The notes: generated from the sequence alone by a model not told the origin. DNA of 64,000 nucleotides from an uncultured Centipeda sp. (GCA_905372865.1 CAJPQT010000001.1:195049-259048), one strand, 5' to 3'; counted from the first letter of the stretch, positions 1 to 9,153 are shown. A program made the numbers and translations.

Positions 1-154
1 ATGCCGAGCATATCCTCCTCCGGGAACATGAGCCCGGAGTCCACAACGAGAATCTCATCATCCACGCGGATGGCAGTCATGTTCTTTCCGATCTCGCCAA
101 GACCGCCGAGCGGTATGACCTGTACCTTCTGCACATTTTTCCCATGATTGCCAT
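1..154 (-). CDS. rnj: Ribonuclease J, N-terminal fragment (cut by window edge)
   Basis: Only the first 51 codons are inside the window. RNase J is a cytoplasmic beta-CASP metallo-beta-lactamase RNase with 5'-3' exo- and endonuclease activity, used in mRNA decay and rRNA processing. The visible protein contains VQVIPLGGLGEIGKNM followed by an acidic IRVDDEI stretch, the conserved opening strand and Gly-rich turn of the family; the zinc-binding HxHxDH motif would lie beyond the edge. The start is not settled: ATG at 154 follows an in-frame TAA at 161-163, while a second in-frame ATG at 145 gives MGKN. The only good Shine-Dalgarno (GGAGGTG, 177-183) is 22 nt from the first ATG, unusually far. 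Whether this is paralogue A or B cannot be told. Confidence 0.85.
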
Positions 155-192
155 TACGATTTAACGACAAAAAACACACCTCCATAGAATAT

Positions 193-213
193 GGGACATT
201 TGCATTGTGTCCC
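193..213 (-). promoter_or_regulatory. Hairpin in the RNase J leader
   Basis: The arms GGGACA and TGTCCC pair perfectly around a 9-nt loop, just upstream of the GGAGGTG ribosome-binding site of the RNase J gene. No U-run follows, so it is not a terminator. A leader structure next to the ribosome-binding site could affect translation or stability of the message; function is inference only. No convincing -35/-10 pair was found between it and position 300. Confidence 0.35.
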
Positions 214-439
214 TCTTATCAAATTATGCTCATCCATTCGATCATGAAATCAGAATTCATCCACACGAAAATACAGCGACCAGAGTTGCTCGCCTCCGTT
301 GTCGCCACATGGAAAAGTGCTGTTTTCATTATGATTGCTGTATAAAAATACGACCGCACAGCAATTTGAAAACGGCAAGAAAAATGATCCGATCCATTCA
401 CTTGGGGATTATTTTACCATCCCATCTCAAACAATGCAA
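214..439. other. Intergenic stretch without a recognised gene
   Basis: About 225 bases between the RNase J leader and the terminator of the outer-membrane protein gene. Open frames here are short, have no ribosome-binding sites and no recognisable product. The region is AT-rich compared with the genes. It contains an 8-bp inverted repeat (ATTGCTGT / ACAGCAAT, around 332-363) with no U-run. It presumably holds the RNase J promoter, but I cannot point to clear hexamers. Confidence 0.4.
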
Positions 440-482
440 ATAAAATTTCAAAAGGCACCCCCTACATCTCGTAGAGAGTGCC
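440..482 (-). terminator. Rho-independent terminator of the outer-membrane protein gene
   Basis: On the minus strand GGCACTCTCTAC and GTAGGGGGTGCC form a 12-bp stem (two G-U pairs) around GAGAT, followed by TTTTGAAATTTTA. It starts about 20 bases after the stop codon of the gene at 504-1007. Confidence 0.85.
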
Positions 483-503
483 TGCATTGAACCGTGTCTG
501 CAA

Positions 504-1007
504 TCAAAAGCGCATCGTCAGTCCGACACCGATGCCGTTCTCACGACTGCCGTGATCCGGCTTGAAATTGTGATAGTTCACATTGAGATCCAAATTTGCA
601 ATCAGGGATTTGTTCAGCCCCACTTGGGACTCGTTGAAGTCCTTGCCCGCGATGTAGGATGCGTACGCATTAAACCCGAGTACCGTCGGTGTGCTGAGGC
701 CAAGCCCCGCAAAGACATTGTTCCTGCTTTCCTGCTTCATGCCCCAGCGATAGCCGCCGAGCAGACGGATGTTCTGATCGAAGACGTTGTACTGCACATA
801 GGCATCCTTCGGATTGCCGTACTCGTCACGGTCATTGCGTGCCACACCGACCGTGATCTCATCCGTTGCCTTATGCTCGATGTATGCTTCCTTCGTACCG
901 ACACCGACAGCCGTATCATGCGTACCGAGATGATTGAGCGGAGCCGCCATTGCCGCCGAGGAAACAGACAGAGCAATCGCCGCAGCCAGAGCTGCATATT
1001 TCTTCAT
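504..1007 (-). CDS. Small outer-membrane beta-barrel-type protein, function unknown
   Basis: A 167-residue protein that begins with a typical Sec signal peptide (MKKYAALAAAIALSVSS, likely cleaved after AMA at about residue 21). The mature part alternates short amphipathic strands with Gly/Asn/Asp turns (for example VQYNVFDQNIRLLGGYRWG and LDLNVNYHNF) and ends GVGLTMRF; a terminal Phe preceded by alternating hydrophobic residues is the usual BAM targeting signal of outer-membrane barrels. I do not recognise a named family. The start has AGGAGG seven bases upstream. It has its own promoter and terminator, so it is monocistronic. Its presence argues for a two-membrane cell envelope. With about 145 mature residues it could form a small eight-stranded barrel; that is inference. 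Confidence 0.75.
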   Translation of the reverse strand: MKKYAALAAAIALSVSSAAMAAPLNHLGTHDTAVGVGTKEAYIEHKATDEITVGVARNDRDEYGNPKDAYVQYNVFDQNIRLLGGYRWGMKQESRNNVFAGLGLSTPTVLGFNAYASYIAGKDFNESQVGLNKSLIANLDLNVNYHNFKPDHGSRENGIGVGLTMRF

Positions 1008-1057
1008 CGGAATTCCTCCTTTCAGATATATTTGTATTATCCACTGAACATATTGGA

Positions 1058-1085
1058 AATATATTATTTTCTATTTAGGATACAA
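1058..1085 (-). promoter_or_regulatory. Probable promoter of the outer-membrane protein gene
   Basis: Minus strand TTGTAT (1080-1085), 16-bp spacer, TATATT (1058-1063), about 50 bases before the start codon. No obvious terminator separates it from argH, so some read-through from the arg operon is possible. Confidence 0.55.
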
Positions 1086-1113
1086 TGAAATTTTAACCGC
1101 TGGTGACAAGTTC

Positions 1114-2538
1114 TCAGAGAATTTCCTGCTTTTGCGCCCATGCAGAGACGATGCGCGCCTCCTCCGCCATCAGATCACGCGCTGCCTCCAGCTGCATTTC
1201 CACCTGCTTGTACGAGGTACCTCCGTAAGAGTTCCGATATGCGACGCAAGTCTCGGGACGGATTGCCGCATAAATATCCTCCGCAAAGAGCGCGGAGAGT
1301 TTTTGATAATCCGCGAGCGGCAGGTCTGCGAGCCAGATACCGCGCTCGATGCAGAGCGCGACCGCCTGTCCCGAAACGCTGTGTGCCTGACGAAACGGCA
1401 TCCCCTTACGTACAAGATAGTCCGCGAGGTCGGTCGCATTCGAGAAGTCCGCCGCGACGGCATGGCGCATGACATCCGCACGTACCTTCATTCCACGGAT
1501 GAGCTGTGCGTAGACGGCAAGGCTGAACTTCACCGTGTCAATGGTGTCAAACAGCCCCTCCTTGTCCTCCTGCAAGTCCTTGTTGTAGGCAAGCGGGAGC
1601 CCCTTCACCGCCGTGAGCATCGCCATAAGATGACCGACGACGCGCCCCGTTTTGCCGCGCACAAGTTCGGAGACATCCGGATTCTTCTTCTGCGGCATCA
1701 TGGACGAGCCTGTGCAGTGTGCATCATCCAGTTCCACGAATGAGAATTCGCGCGAGCACCAGAGGATGATCTCCTCCGAGAGACGTGAGAGATGAACCAT
1801 GAGGATGGATGCCGCAGAGAGGAATTCGAGAATATAGTCACGGTCGCTGACCGCATCCAGACTGTTCGTATAGATGCGCTCGAAGTTCAGCCGCTTCGCG
1901 ACAAAGGATCGATCGATCGGCAGTGTCGTTCCTGCAAGAGCACCTGCGCCGAGCGGCATGATGTCCGTCCGCGCATATACTCCTTGAAACCGCTCAAAGT
2001 CACGCACGAGCATCCCAAAGTATGCCATAAGGTGATGAGCAAAGAGAATGGGCTGAGCACGCTGCAGATGCGTGTAGCCCGGCATGATGACCTCCTTGTT
2101 CGCCACTGCTGATTCAACAAGTGCGTGTTGAAGTTCCCGGATACGATCCAGCACGTCCACAACAGCGTGCCGCACAAACATATGCGTATCGAGGGCCACC
2201 TGATCGTTGCGGCTGCGTGCCGTATGAAGACGGCTGCCCGCCTCCCCAATCGCATTTGTAAGGCGCTTTTCGATATTCATGTGGATGTCTTCGAGTTCGA
2301 CACTGAACGCAAAATCTCCGCGCTCGATCTGCGCGAGGATGTCACGCAGCCCCTTCTCAATCGCCGCACGATCCTCCTCTGAGAGGATGCCCACTTTCGC
2401 CAGCATTTCGGCGTGCGCGATCGATCCCGCAATGTCCTCGCGGTACATCCGACGATCGAACTGAATGGAGGCTTGGAACTCGTTGATCATCTCATCGGTT
2501 GTCTTGGAGAAACGACCGCCCCAGAGCTTCTCGCTCAT
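1114..2538 (-). CDS. argH: Argininosuccinate lyase
   Basis: Splits argininosuccinate into arginine and fumarate, the last step of arginine synthesis, in the cytoplasm. At 474 residues it has the normal length for the fumarase/aspartase superfamily. The superfamily signature GSSMMPQKKNPD (around residues 275-286) carries the mobile catalytic serine loop; TARSRNDQVALD near residue 110 and the TPxH-like GYTHLQRAQP segment near residue 155 are further conserved substrate-binding parts. The start codon overlaps the argG stop (ATGA), so the two are translationally coupled. It is the last gene of the arg operon. Confidence 0.97.
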   Translation of the reverse strand: MSEKLWGGRFSKTTDEMINEFQASIQFDRRMYREDIAGSIAHAEMLAKVGILSEEDRAAIEKGLRDILAQIERGDFAFSVELEDIHMNIEKRLTNAIGEAGSRLHTARSRNDQVALDTHMFVRHAVVDVLDRIRELQHALVESAVANKEVIMPGYTHLQRAQPILFAHHLMAYFGMLVRDFERFQGVYARTDIMPLGAGALAGTTLPIDRSFVAKRLNFERIYTNSLDAVSDRDYILEFLSAASILMVHLSRLSEEIILWCSREFSFVELDDAHCTGSSMMPQKKNPDVSELVRGKTGRVVGHLMAMLTAVKGLPLAYNKDLQEDKEGLFDTIDTVKFSLAVYAQLIRGMKVRADVMRHAVAADFSNATDLADYLVRKGMPFRQAHSVSGQAVALCIERGIWLADLPLADYQKLSALFAEDIYAAIRPETCVAYRNSYGGTSYKQVEMQLEAARDLMAEEARIVSAWAQKQEIL

Positions 2539-3749
2539 TTATTCAGCCCCTCCTGCATGAGTGCACGCACCTTAAGCGGCAGACCGAAAAGATTGATGAA
2601 GCCGCCTGCATCTGCCTGATTGTAGACGTCGTCATGCTCGAACGTAACGAACTCCTGACTGTAGAGCGAATACGGCGACGTGGCTCCTGCGGAGATGATA
2701 TTGCCCTTATAGAGTTTGAGGCGCACCTCACCCGTCACGGTCTCCTGTGTGCTGTCCACGAACGCGGCAAGTGCCTCACGCAGCTGGCAGAACCACATGC
2801 CGTCGTAGACGAGCTCACCGTAGCGGATCGCCATTCCTTCCTTGTAGTGATAGGTTGCACGGTCGAGGCAGAGGTATTCGAGTTCACGGTGCGCATAGTA
2901 GAGGATGGAGCCGCCCGGATTCTCGTAGACACCACGCGACTTCATGCCGACGAGACGGTTCTCGCAGATGTCGACGATGCCGACACCGTTTCGCGCACCG
3001 ATTTCGTTGAGTTTCGTCAAGAGTTCGACTGCACCGAGTTTCTCTCCGTTGACAGCAACGGGAATACCTTTCTCGAACGAGATGGAGACGTATTCCGGCG
3101 CATCCGGCGCAGCCTCCGGTGCACAGGAGATGAGGAACATGGAGTTCTTCGGCTCGTTCGCGGGATCCTCAAGATCAGAGCCCTCATGGGAGAGATGCCA
3201 GATGTTGCGATCCATGCTGTACGTCTTGTTCTCCGTCGCAACGGGGATGCCGTGCTTTTTTGCATACGCGATCTCAGCCGTACGGGAATCGAGATCCCAC
3301 TCGCGCCACGGGGCGATGATCTGGAGGTTCGGTGCGAGTGCCTTCACGGTCAGCTCGAAGCGTACCTGATCGTTGCCCTTGCCCGTCGCGCCGTGTGCGA
3401 TTGCGTCCGCACCCTCACGCTTGGCGATATCGACGAGTGCCTTTGCGATCACGGGACGCGCAAACGATGTACCGAGCAGATACTTGCCCTCGTAGACAGC
3501 TCCCGCCTTGAGCGTCGGCCAAACATACTCCTCAAGGAACTCCTTCGTGAGATCAACGATGTGCACCTTCGACGCGCCGGAGGCAAGTGCCTTGTCATGC
3601 ACGGGATCGAGTTCCTCCCCCTGCCCGACATCTGCACAGACAGCGATGACCTCGCAGTTGTCATAGTGTTCCTTCAGCCACGGGATGATGACCGACGTAT
3701 CAAGACCGCCGGAATATGCCAGAACTACTTTTTTGATCTGCTTTGCCAT
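2535..3749 (-). CDS. argG: Argininosuccinate synthase
   Basis: Condenses citrulline and aspartate using ATP to give argininosuccinate. The 404-residue protein starts MAKQIKKVVLAYSGGLDTSV; the SGGLDTS motif (residues 13-19) is the PP-loop that binds ATP, and the GATGKGNDQVRFE segment near residue 120 is the family signature for citrulline/aspartate binding. AAGGAG precedes the ATG. It lies between argF (28-base gap) and argH (4-base overlap), matching its place in the pathway. Confidence 0.97.
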   Translation of the reverse strand: MAKQIKKVVLAYSGGLDTSVIIPWLKEHYDNCEVIAVCADVGQGEELDPVHDKALASGASKVHIVDLTKEFLEEYVWPTLKAGAVYEGKYLLGTSFARPVIAKALVDIAKREGADAIAHGATGKGNDQVRFELTVKALAPNLQIIAPWREWDLDSRTAEIAYAKKHGIPVATENKTYSMDRNIWHLSHEGSDLEDPANEPKNSMFLISCAPEAAPDAPEYVSISFEKGIPVAVNGEKLGAVELLTKLNEIGARNGVGIVDICENRLVGMKSRGVYENPGGSILYYAHRELEYLCLDRATYHYKEGMAIRYGELVYDGMWFCQLREALAAFVDSTQETVTGEVRLKLYKGNIISAGATSPYSLYSQEFVTFEHDDVYNQADAGGFINLFGLPLKVRALMQEGLNK

Positions 3750-3777
3750 GTTTGAAACATCTCCTTAGAAATATAAA

Positions 3778-4716
3778 TCAGTCACCCATAACGAGTGCCA
3801 TGATCGCCTTTTGGACGTGGAGGCGGTTCTCCGCCTCGTCAAAGATCACATCGGCAAACTCCTCAAAGACATCCTCCGTGATCTCCTCTCCCCGATAGGC
3901 AGGCAGACAGTGCATGACAATGCAGCGTGCATTGCCTGACTCGGCAACGAGTTCCCAATTCACCTGATAGGGACGGAACACCGCCGTACGCGCGTCGTGC
4001 TCTGCTTCCTGCCCCATGCTCGCCCACGTGTCCGTGACGATGATATCTGCGTCCGCAACCGCTTCCATCGGATTGTGTGTGATTGTGACCGTCGCTCCCG
4101 TTTCCGCTGCATCTGCCTTTGCATTTGCAACGACTTCGGCATTTGGCTCGTAGCCCTCGGGCGTTGCCGCCGCGAAATTCATGCCGACCTTTGCCGCCGC
4201 ATACATGAGCGAGTGCGTCATATTGTTGCCGTCGCCGACGTACGCCATCTTGAGGCCCGCGAGATTCTTGCCCTTGTACTCACGAATCGTAAGCAGGTCG
4301 GTAAGTGCCTGACACGGATGCAGGAGGTCGCTGAGCGCGTTGATAACGGGGATGTCTGCATAGTGAGCCAGCTCCTCAATGCGTTCATGCCCATAGGTAC
4401 GGATCATGATGCCGTCGAGATAGCGCGAGAGCACGCGCGCCGTGTCCTTGATCGGCTCGCCGCGCCCAAGCTGCAGGTCGCGGCTGCTGAGAAAGAGTGC
4501 CTGTCCGCCGAGCTGGTACATCCCAACTTCGAACGACACGCGCGTCCGCGTCGAGGATTTCTCAAAGATCATACCGAGCGTCTTTCCCGCAAGCAGTTTA
4601 TGCGGAATGCCAGCCTTCTGCTTTGCCTTGAGATCAGCGGCGAGCGTCAGAATCTCCTCCACATCGTCCGCACTCAGCTCATGAATGGAGAGTAAGTCCA
4701 TGCCCTTGTTCATCAT
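3778..4716 (-). CDS. argF: Ornithine carbamoyltransferase, anabolic
   Basis: Transfers the carbamoyl group of carbamoyl phosphate to ornithine, giving citrulline. The 312-residue chain has SSTRTR (residues 54-59), the carbamoyl-phosphate loop, HPCQALTDLLT near residue 135, and the C-terminal HCLPAYRGEE ornithine loop. The start overlaps the argD stop: ATG at 4716 or the adjacent ATG at 4713, which has better spacing from GAGGGGG. Being inside a biosynthetic operon it is most likely the anabolic enzyme rather than one of the arginine deiminase pathway. Confidence 0.96.
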   Translation of the reverse strand: MMNKGMDLLSIHELSADDVEEILTLAADLKAKQKAGIPHKLLAGKTLGMIFEKSSTRTRVSFEVGMYQLGGQALFLSSRDLQLGRGEPIKDTARVLSRYLDGIMIRTYGHERIEELAHYADIPVINALSDLLHPCQALTDLLTIREYKGKNLAGLKMAYVGDGNNMTHSLMYAAAKVGMNFAAATPEGYEPNAEVVANAKADAAETGATVTITHNPMEAVADADIIVTDTWASMGQEAEHDARTAVFRPYQVNWELVAESGNARCIVMHCLPAYRGEEITEDVFEEFADVIFDEAENRLHVQKAIMALVMGD

Positions 4717-5930
4717 AATCCCCCTCGGTCACATATGTCAAGGATACAGTGATCCAGTACACGGATGAGTTCATCCACTTCATTCTTCGTAAAGATCAGC
4801 GGCGGGATAAAGCGCAGGACATTCCCTGCCGTGCAGTTGATAATAACGCCCTGCTCCAACATCCGTCGTGCGATTGCCGCCGCATCCTCATTCCTCTGCA
4901 TCTCCATACCGAGGATCAGTCCTGCACCGCGCACCTCCACGATGTGTGCGGGATATTGGCTCTGCAAATCCGTGAGTGCCCGCTTGAAATGTGTGCCCAC
5001 GTCCCGTACACCTGCGAGAAAATGATCATTTGCAACCGCATCAAGCACGACATTTGCCGCCGCGCACGCAAGCGGGTTCCCACCGAACGTCGACCCGTGA
5101 TCGCCCGCGTGAAATGCCGCCGCGACCTTCTCCGTGACGATAAACGCGCCAATTGGAACGCCGCCCGCAAGGCCCTTGGCAAGCGTCACGATGTCAGGTG
5201 TGACACCACAGCTCTCATAAGCGTAGAAACTGCCCGTGCGCCCCATGCCCGTCTGGATCTCGTCGAAGATTAGGAGCGCGTCATACTTGTCACAGAGTGC
5301 CCGTACCTGCTGCAAATATCCGTCCGCAGGGGTACGCACGCCGCCCTCGCCCTGAATTGGTTCGAGCATGACCGCCGCCGTATTCTCGCTCATCCGTGCT
5401 TCGAGTGCCGCAATGTCGTTGAACGGCACATAGTCAAACCCCTGCGGCAGCGGCGCGAAGCCCTTGTGAAACTTCTCCTGCCCCGTTGCGGTCAGGGTCG
5501 CGAGCGTACGCCCGTGAAAGCTGCCCAGAGCCGTGATGATCTGCGACTTCTCGGGATGAATCGTATGCCCGTATTTGCGTGCTGCCTTGATTGCCCCCTC
5601 GTTCGCCTCGGCGCCCGAGTTTCCGAAGAACACCTTGCCGCCCGCCGTAAGTCTCGACAACTTTGCCGCCGCATCTGCCTGCGGCTCGGTATAGTAGAGG
5701 TTCGACACATGGATGAGACGCTTTGCCTGTTCGGCAATCGCATCCACGAGCGGCACATAGTTATGCCCGAGCACGTTGACTGCGATGCCGCCGAGCGCAT
5801 CGAGATACTTGCGCCCGTTCACATCCCATACATACGAACCTTCCCCGTGGTCGAGGACAATCGGATAACGGGAAAATACTGGCAGATAACTCGCCGTATC
5901 CCGTGCCATAATTTCATGTTCGTTCTTCAT
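4713..5930 (-). CDS. argD: Acetylornithine aminotransferase
   Basis: PLP enzyme that converts N-acetylglutamate semialdehyde to N-acetylornithine with glutamate as amino donor. It has 405 residues, a class III aminotransferase length. Visible features are GNSGAEANEGAIKAAR (phosphate-binding region), LIFDEIQTGMGRTG (the Asp contacting the pyridine nitrogen) and TLAKGLAGGVPIGA with the Schiff-base Lys. AGGAG sits five bases before the ATG. The same fold also serves lysine or GABA metabolism, but the position between argB and argF settles the role. Confidence 0.95.
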   Translation of the reverse strand: MKNEHEIMARDTASYLPVFSRYPIVLDHGEGSYVWDVNGRKYLDALGGIAVNVLGHNYVPLVDAIAEQAKRLIHVSNLYYTEPQADAAAKLSRLTAGGKVFFGNSGAEANEGAIKAARKYGHTIHPEKSQIITALGSFHGRTLATLTATGQEKFHKGFAPLPQGFDYVPFNDIAALEARMSENTAAVMLEPIQGEGGVRTPADGYLQQVRALCDKYDALLIFDEIQTGMGRTGSFYAYESCGVTPDIVTLAKGLAGGVPIGAFIVTEKVAAAFHAGDHGSTFGGNPLACAAANVVLDAVANDHFLAGVRDVGTHFKRALTDLQSQYPAHIVEVRGAGLILGMEMQRNEDAAAIARRMLEQGVIINCTAGNVLRFIPPLIFTKNEVDELIRVLDHCILDICDRGGL

Positions 5931-5942
5931 GCTCGCTCCTGC

Positions 5943-6827
5943 CTACGGAAGCACCATTGTGCCGATACCGCGTGAAGTAAAGATCTCCAAAATAATCGAA
6001 TGCGCCAAACGCCCGTCGATGATATGCGCCTTATGCGCCCCCGCCTCAAGCGCACGGAGACACGCTTCCACCTTTGGGATCATGCCGCCCTCGATGACAC
6101 CGCTGCGGATGTATTCCCTTGCCTCGGCCATGCACAGCTGGGAGATCAGGCTTCCTTTGTCCGCGAAATCCTTGTAGACCCCTTCCACATCTGTAAGGAG
6201 CAGCAGTTTCTCCGCGTGCAGTGCACCCGCAATCTCCGCCGCAACATAGTCTGCATTGATGTTGTAGCTCTCGCCATGCGCGCCCATGCCGATGGGGGCA
6301 ACGACGGGAACATAGCCTTGATCGAGAAGATCGGTGATGAGTCCCGTGTCGATCTCCGTGACTTCGCCGACATAGCCGATATCGACCTGATGTGCCGTAT
6401 CGCTTTCATACACTGTGGCGAGCTTCTTCTGCGCCTTGATGAGCCCTGCATCCTTACCGCTCAGGCCAACCGCACGCACACCGCGCAGGTTGAGCAGCCC
6501 CACAATCTCCGAGTTCAGCTTGCCGTCGAGCACCATCTCGGCGATCTCCACTGTTTCCTCATCCGTTACGCGAAGCCCCGAGACGAACGTGGACTCCTTT
6601 CCAACCTTTTTGAGGAACCCCGTGATCTCAGGTCCTCCTCCATGCACGAGAATCGGACGGATGCCGACGAATTTCATCAACGCCACGTCGCGCATGACAT
6701 TTTCCTTGAGCGCATCGTTGATCATGGCGTTCCCGCCGTATTTGATGACGACGGTCGTTCCGTAGAACTCTTGAATGTACGGGAGCGCGTCTACGAGAAT
6801 CTCCGCCTTGTCCTGATCGGAATACAT
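5943..6827 (-). CDS. argB: Acetylglutamate kinase
   Basis: Phosphorylates N-acetylglutamate, the second step of arginine synthesis and usually the arginine-inhibited step in organisms that recycle acetyl groups through ArgJ. The 294-residue protein contains VIKYGGNAM (residues 27-35, ATP site), the substrate loop LVHGGGPEI near residue 60, and GMIPKVEACL near residue 260. The N-terminal extension before the kinase core is the length seen in hexameric, arginine-sensitive enzymes; that regulatory point is inference. GGGAGG precedes the ATG. Confidence 0.96.
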   Translation of the reverse strand: MYSDQDKAEILVDALPYIQEFYGTTVVIKYGGNAMINDALKENVMRDVALMKFVGIRPILVHGGGPEITGFLKKVGKESTFVSGLRVTDEETVEIAEMVLDGKLNSEIVGLLNLRGVRAVGLSGKDAGLIKAQKKLATVYESDTAHQVDIGYVGEVTEIDTGLITDLLDQGYVPVVAPIGMGAHGESYNINADYVAAEIAGALHAEKLLLLTDVEGVYKDFADKGSLISQLCMAEAREYIRSGVIEGGMIPKVEACLRALEAGAHKAHIIDGRLAHSIILEIFTSRGIGTMVLP

Positions 6828-6839
6828 CGAATCCCTCCC

Positions 6840-8051
6840 TCAGGTGTGATATTCACCGTTGATCTTCACATATTCATAGGAGAAGTCACAGGTCCAGACC
6901 TTCGCCTCCTCCGTGCCATTCTTGAGGTCAATCTCGACAACAATATCATGCGCCGTCATCACCGTACGCAGTGCATCCGCATCGTATGATACGCCCATGC
7001 CATCCGCATAGACGGGGATCCCGCCAAACTTCACCGTTGTATGATTGGGATTCATCGGCACCCCCGCATAGCCGACCGCGCAGATCACACGCCCCCAGTT
7101 CGGATCTTCGCCAAAGAACGCCGTCTTGACGAGGGGGCTGTTCGCGACACTCATACCGACCGTCTTTGCATCGGTAAACGATTTTGCGCCCTTCACATGA
7201 ACCGTGATGAACTTGGTCGCCCCCTCACCATCTGCCGCAATCTTTTCCGAGATGCCCTGGCAGAGTGCGAGCAGGGTCTCCTTGAACGTCTCGTAGTCCG
7301 CATTTTTCTCCGTGATCTTCGGATTTCCTGCAGCACCGTTGGCGAGGACGATTGCCATATCGTTTGTACTCATATCGCCGTCGATTGAGATCATATTGAG
7401 ACTGTGCTCAATGACCTCCGACAAAGCATCCTGCAGGAGCACGCCGTCAATATCCGCATCCGTTGTGATAAAGCAGAGCACGGTTGCCATATCGGGGCGA
7501 ATCATGCCCGAGCCCTTTGCAATAATGCCAAAACGGACTTCCTTGCCGCCGATCATGACGGAGGTTGCCCCTGCCTTGGAGTAGGTATCCGTCGTGATGA
7601 TTGCATTGCCCGCATCCACGCTGCCATCCGAAGAGAGCGCCTTTACAGCTGCATGAATCCCCCGCTCTACCTTGTCCATCGGCAGAAGTTGACCGATGAT
7701 GCCCGTCGAACCGACAATGACATCCGCTGACGTGCAGCCGAGCGCATCTGCTGCGATCTTCTGCATGGCGGCAGCATCCGTTTCGCCCTTCACGCCGGTG
7801 CACGCATTTGCACATCCCGCGTTTGCAACAATGGCATGCGCCGTATGCGTTGCGACAACCGCCTTGGAGACGTGCACGGGTGCGGCTGCAACGGCGTTCT
7901 TTGTAAACGTGCCCGCAACGGCAGCTTTCTGTTCGGTGTAAATTACAGCAACGTCAAGATTGCCGCTCTTCTTGATACCGGCTTTGACCCCTGCCGCCTG
8001 AAAGCCCTTCGGATAGGTAACGCCCATCTTTGCACTTGCTTCGCTAAACAT
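6840..8051 (-). CDS. argJ: Glutamate/ornithine N-acetyltransferase ArgJ
   Basis: Moves the acetyl group from N-acetylornithine to glutamate and so recycles it; bifunctional forms also use acetyl-CoA. The enzyme self-cleaves into alpha and beta chains at an Ala-Thr bond: KGSGMIRPDMATVLCFITTD shows that site (MA|TV), with the Thr as nucleophile. I start at ATG 8051 (MFSEASAKMG) because GGAGG lies seven bases before it; a GTG 18 bases upstream has no ribosome-binding site. This gives 403 residues, normal for the family. Sequence alone does not say whether it is mono- or bifunctional; a separate ArgA-like acetyltransferase at 33719 could start the cycle. Confidence 0.95.
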   Translation of the reverse strand: MFSEASAKMGVTYPKGFQAAGVKAGIKKSGNLDVAVIYTEQKAAVAGTFTKNAVAAAPVHVSKAVVATHTAHAIVANAGCANACTGVKGETDAAAMQKIAADALGCTSADVIVGSTGIIGQLLPMDKVERGIHAAVKALSSDGSVDAGNAIITTDTYSKAGATSVMIGGKEVRFGIIAKGSGMIRPDMATVLCFITTDADIDGVLLQDALSEVIEHSLNMISIDGDMSTNDMAIVLANGAAGNPKITEKNADYETFKETLLALCQGISEKIAADGEGATKFITVHVKGAKSFTDAKTVGMSVANSPLVKTAFFGEDPNWGRVICAVGYAGVPMNPNHTTVKFGGIPVYADGMGVSYDADALRTVMTAHDIVVEIDLKNGTEEAKVWTCDFSYEYVKINGEYHT

Positions 8052-8082
8052 ATATATTCCTCCGTTCACTTACGAAACCACT

Positions 8083-9117
8083 TTACGGATACATGGGCAC
8101 GAGATCCAGCCCCGCACGCTCATCCAGTCCAAATGCGATATTCATATTCTGAATCGCCTGTCCTGCCGCCCCTTTGACCAGATTGTCGATGGCTGAGAAG
8201 ACGATCACACGATGCGTGCGCGGGTCGATATGCCACGCAATATCACAGTAGTTTGTACCGCGCACATACTTCGTTGCGGGGTATGCACCGCGCCCAAGCA
8301 GTCGTATAAAATATTCATCCGCATACATTTTTTCATAGGCGGCATCGACATCCTCTGCCGTAACCCCCTCGCACAGCGTCGCGTAACAGGTTGCCAGAAT
8401 GCCGCGCGAGATCGGCGCAAGGTGCGGCGTAAAGTTGATGGTGACGGAAGCCCCCCCCATCTCGGCAAGTGCCTGCTCAATTTCCGGTGTATGGCGATGC
8501 AATACGGCACCGTACGCCGTAAAGCTGTCATAGAACTCCGGATAATGCGTGCTCTCCTTCGGAGATCGTCCCGCTCCCGATACGCCGGACACCGCATCGA
8601 CAAGGATGGAATCGAGCTGCACCAGATGCGCCTTGACAAGCGGAGCAAGCGCGAGAATGCTTGCTGTCGTATAGCATCCGGCATTCCCGATGATCCGCGC
8701 CGTCCGCACCTGCTCACGGTAGAGCTCCGCCAGACCATAGGCACGATCTGCATTCGGATCGGTATGTGCCACATGATACCACTGCTCATAGATAGCAGTA
8801 TCCGCAAAACGATAGTCCGCTCCGAGATCAATGATGCGTACGGGGCACGCAGAAACCTCCTGCACAATCTTCATTGCGTGTCCATGCGGAAGTGCAATGA
8901 AGAGCACGTCACTGTCCTCAGCAATGCGCCTTACATCCTCCATTGATTCGAGTTTATTCTCATAAATATTCCTCAAATGTGGATAGAGTTTCGATATGCG
9001 CTCTCCTGTATGCCGCTCCGATGTCATATGTACAATCTCGACATTCGGATGACCGTGCAGCAGACGAATCAACTCTTCACCTGCATATCCGGATGCTCCG
9101 ACGATGCTTGCCTTCAT
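8083..9117 (-). CDS. argC: N-acetyl-gamma-glutamyl-phosphate reductase
   Basis: NADPH-dependent reduction of N-acetylglutamyl phosphate to the semialdehyde. The 344-residue protein opens MKASIVGASGYAGEELIRLL with the Rossmann dinucleotide loop, has the catalytic Cys in IGNAGCYTTAS (about residue 147), and the catalytic His region GVLHRHTPEIEQ near residue 205. GGAGGGG precedes the ATG. It is the first gene of the arg operon, directly behind a promoter with an inverted-repeat operator. Confidence 0.97.
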   Translation of the reverse strand: MKASIVGASGYAGEELIRLLHGHPNVEIVHMTSERHTGERISKLYPHLRNIYENKLESMEDVRRIAEDSDVLFIALPHGHAMKIVQEVSACPVRIIDLGADYRFADTAIYEQWYHVAHTDPNADRAYGLAELYREQVRTARIIGNAGCYTTASILALAPLVKAHLVQLDSILVDAVSGVSGAGRSPKESTHYPEFYDSFTAYGAVLHRHTPEIEQALAEMGGASVTINFTPHLAPISRGILATCYATLCEGVTAEDVDAAYEKMYADEYFIRLLGRGAYPATKYVRGTNYCDIAWHIDPRTHRVIVFSAIDNLVKGAAGQAIQNMNIAFGLDERAGLDLVPMYP

Positions 9118-9153
9118 TTCATCCCCTCCGTTTCAGTTTCGAAAAGATTTTAT

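Noticed and set aside
148..443. Two short plus-strand frames in the RNase J upstream region
   Set aside because: No ribosome-binding sites, no recognisable product, overlap the leader hairpin.
2499..3755. 418-codon plus-strand frame opposite argG
   Set aside because: Lies entirely antisense to an intact argG, Arg/Cys/His-rich with no domain; a codon-usage shadow.
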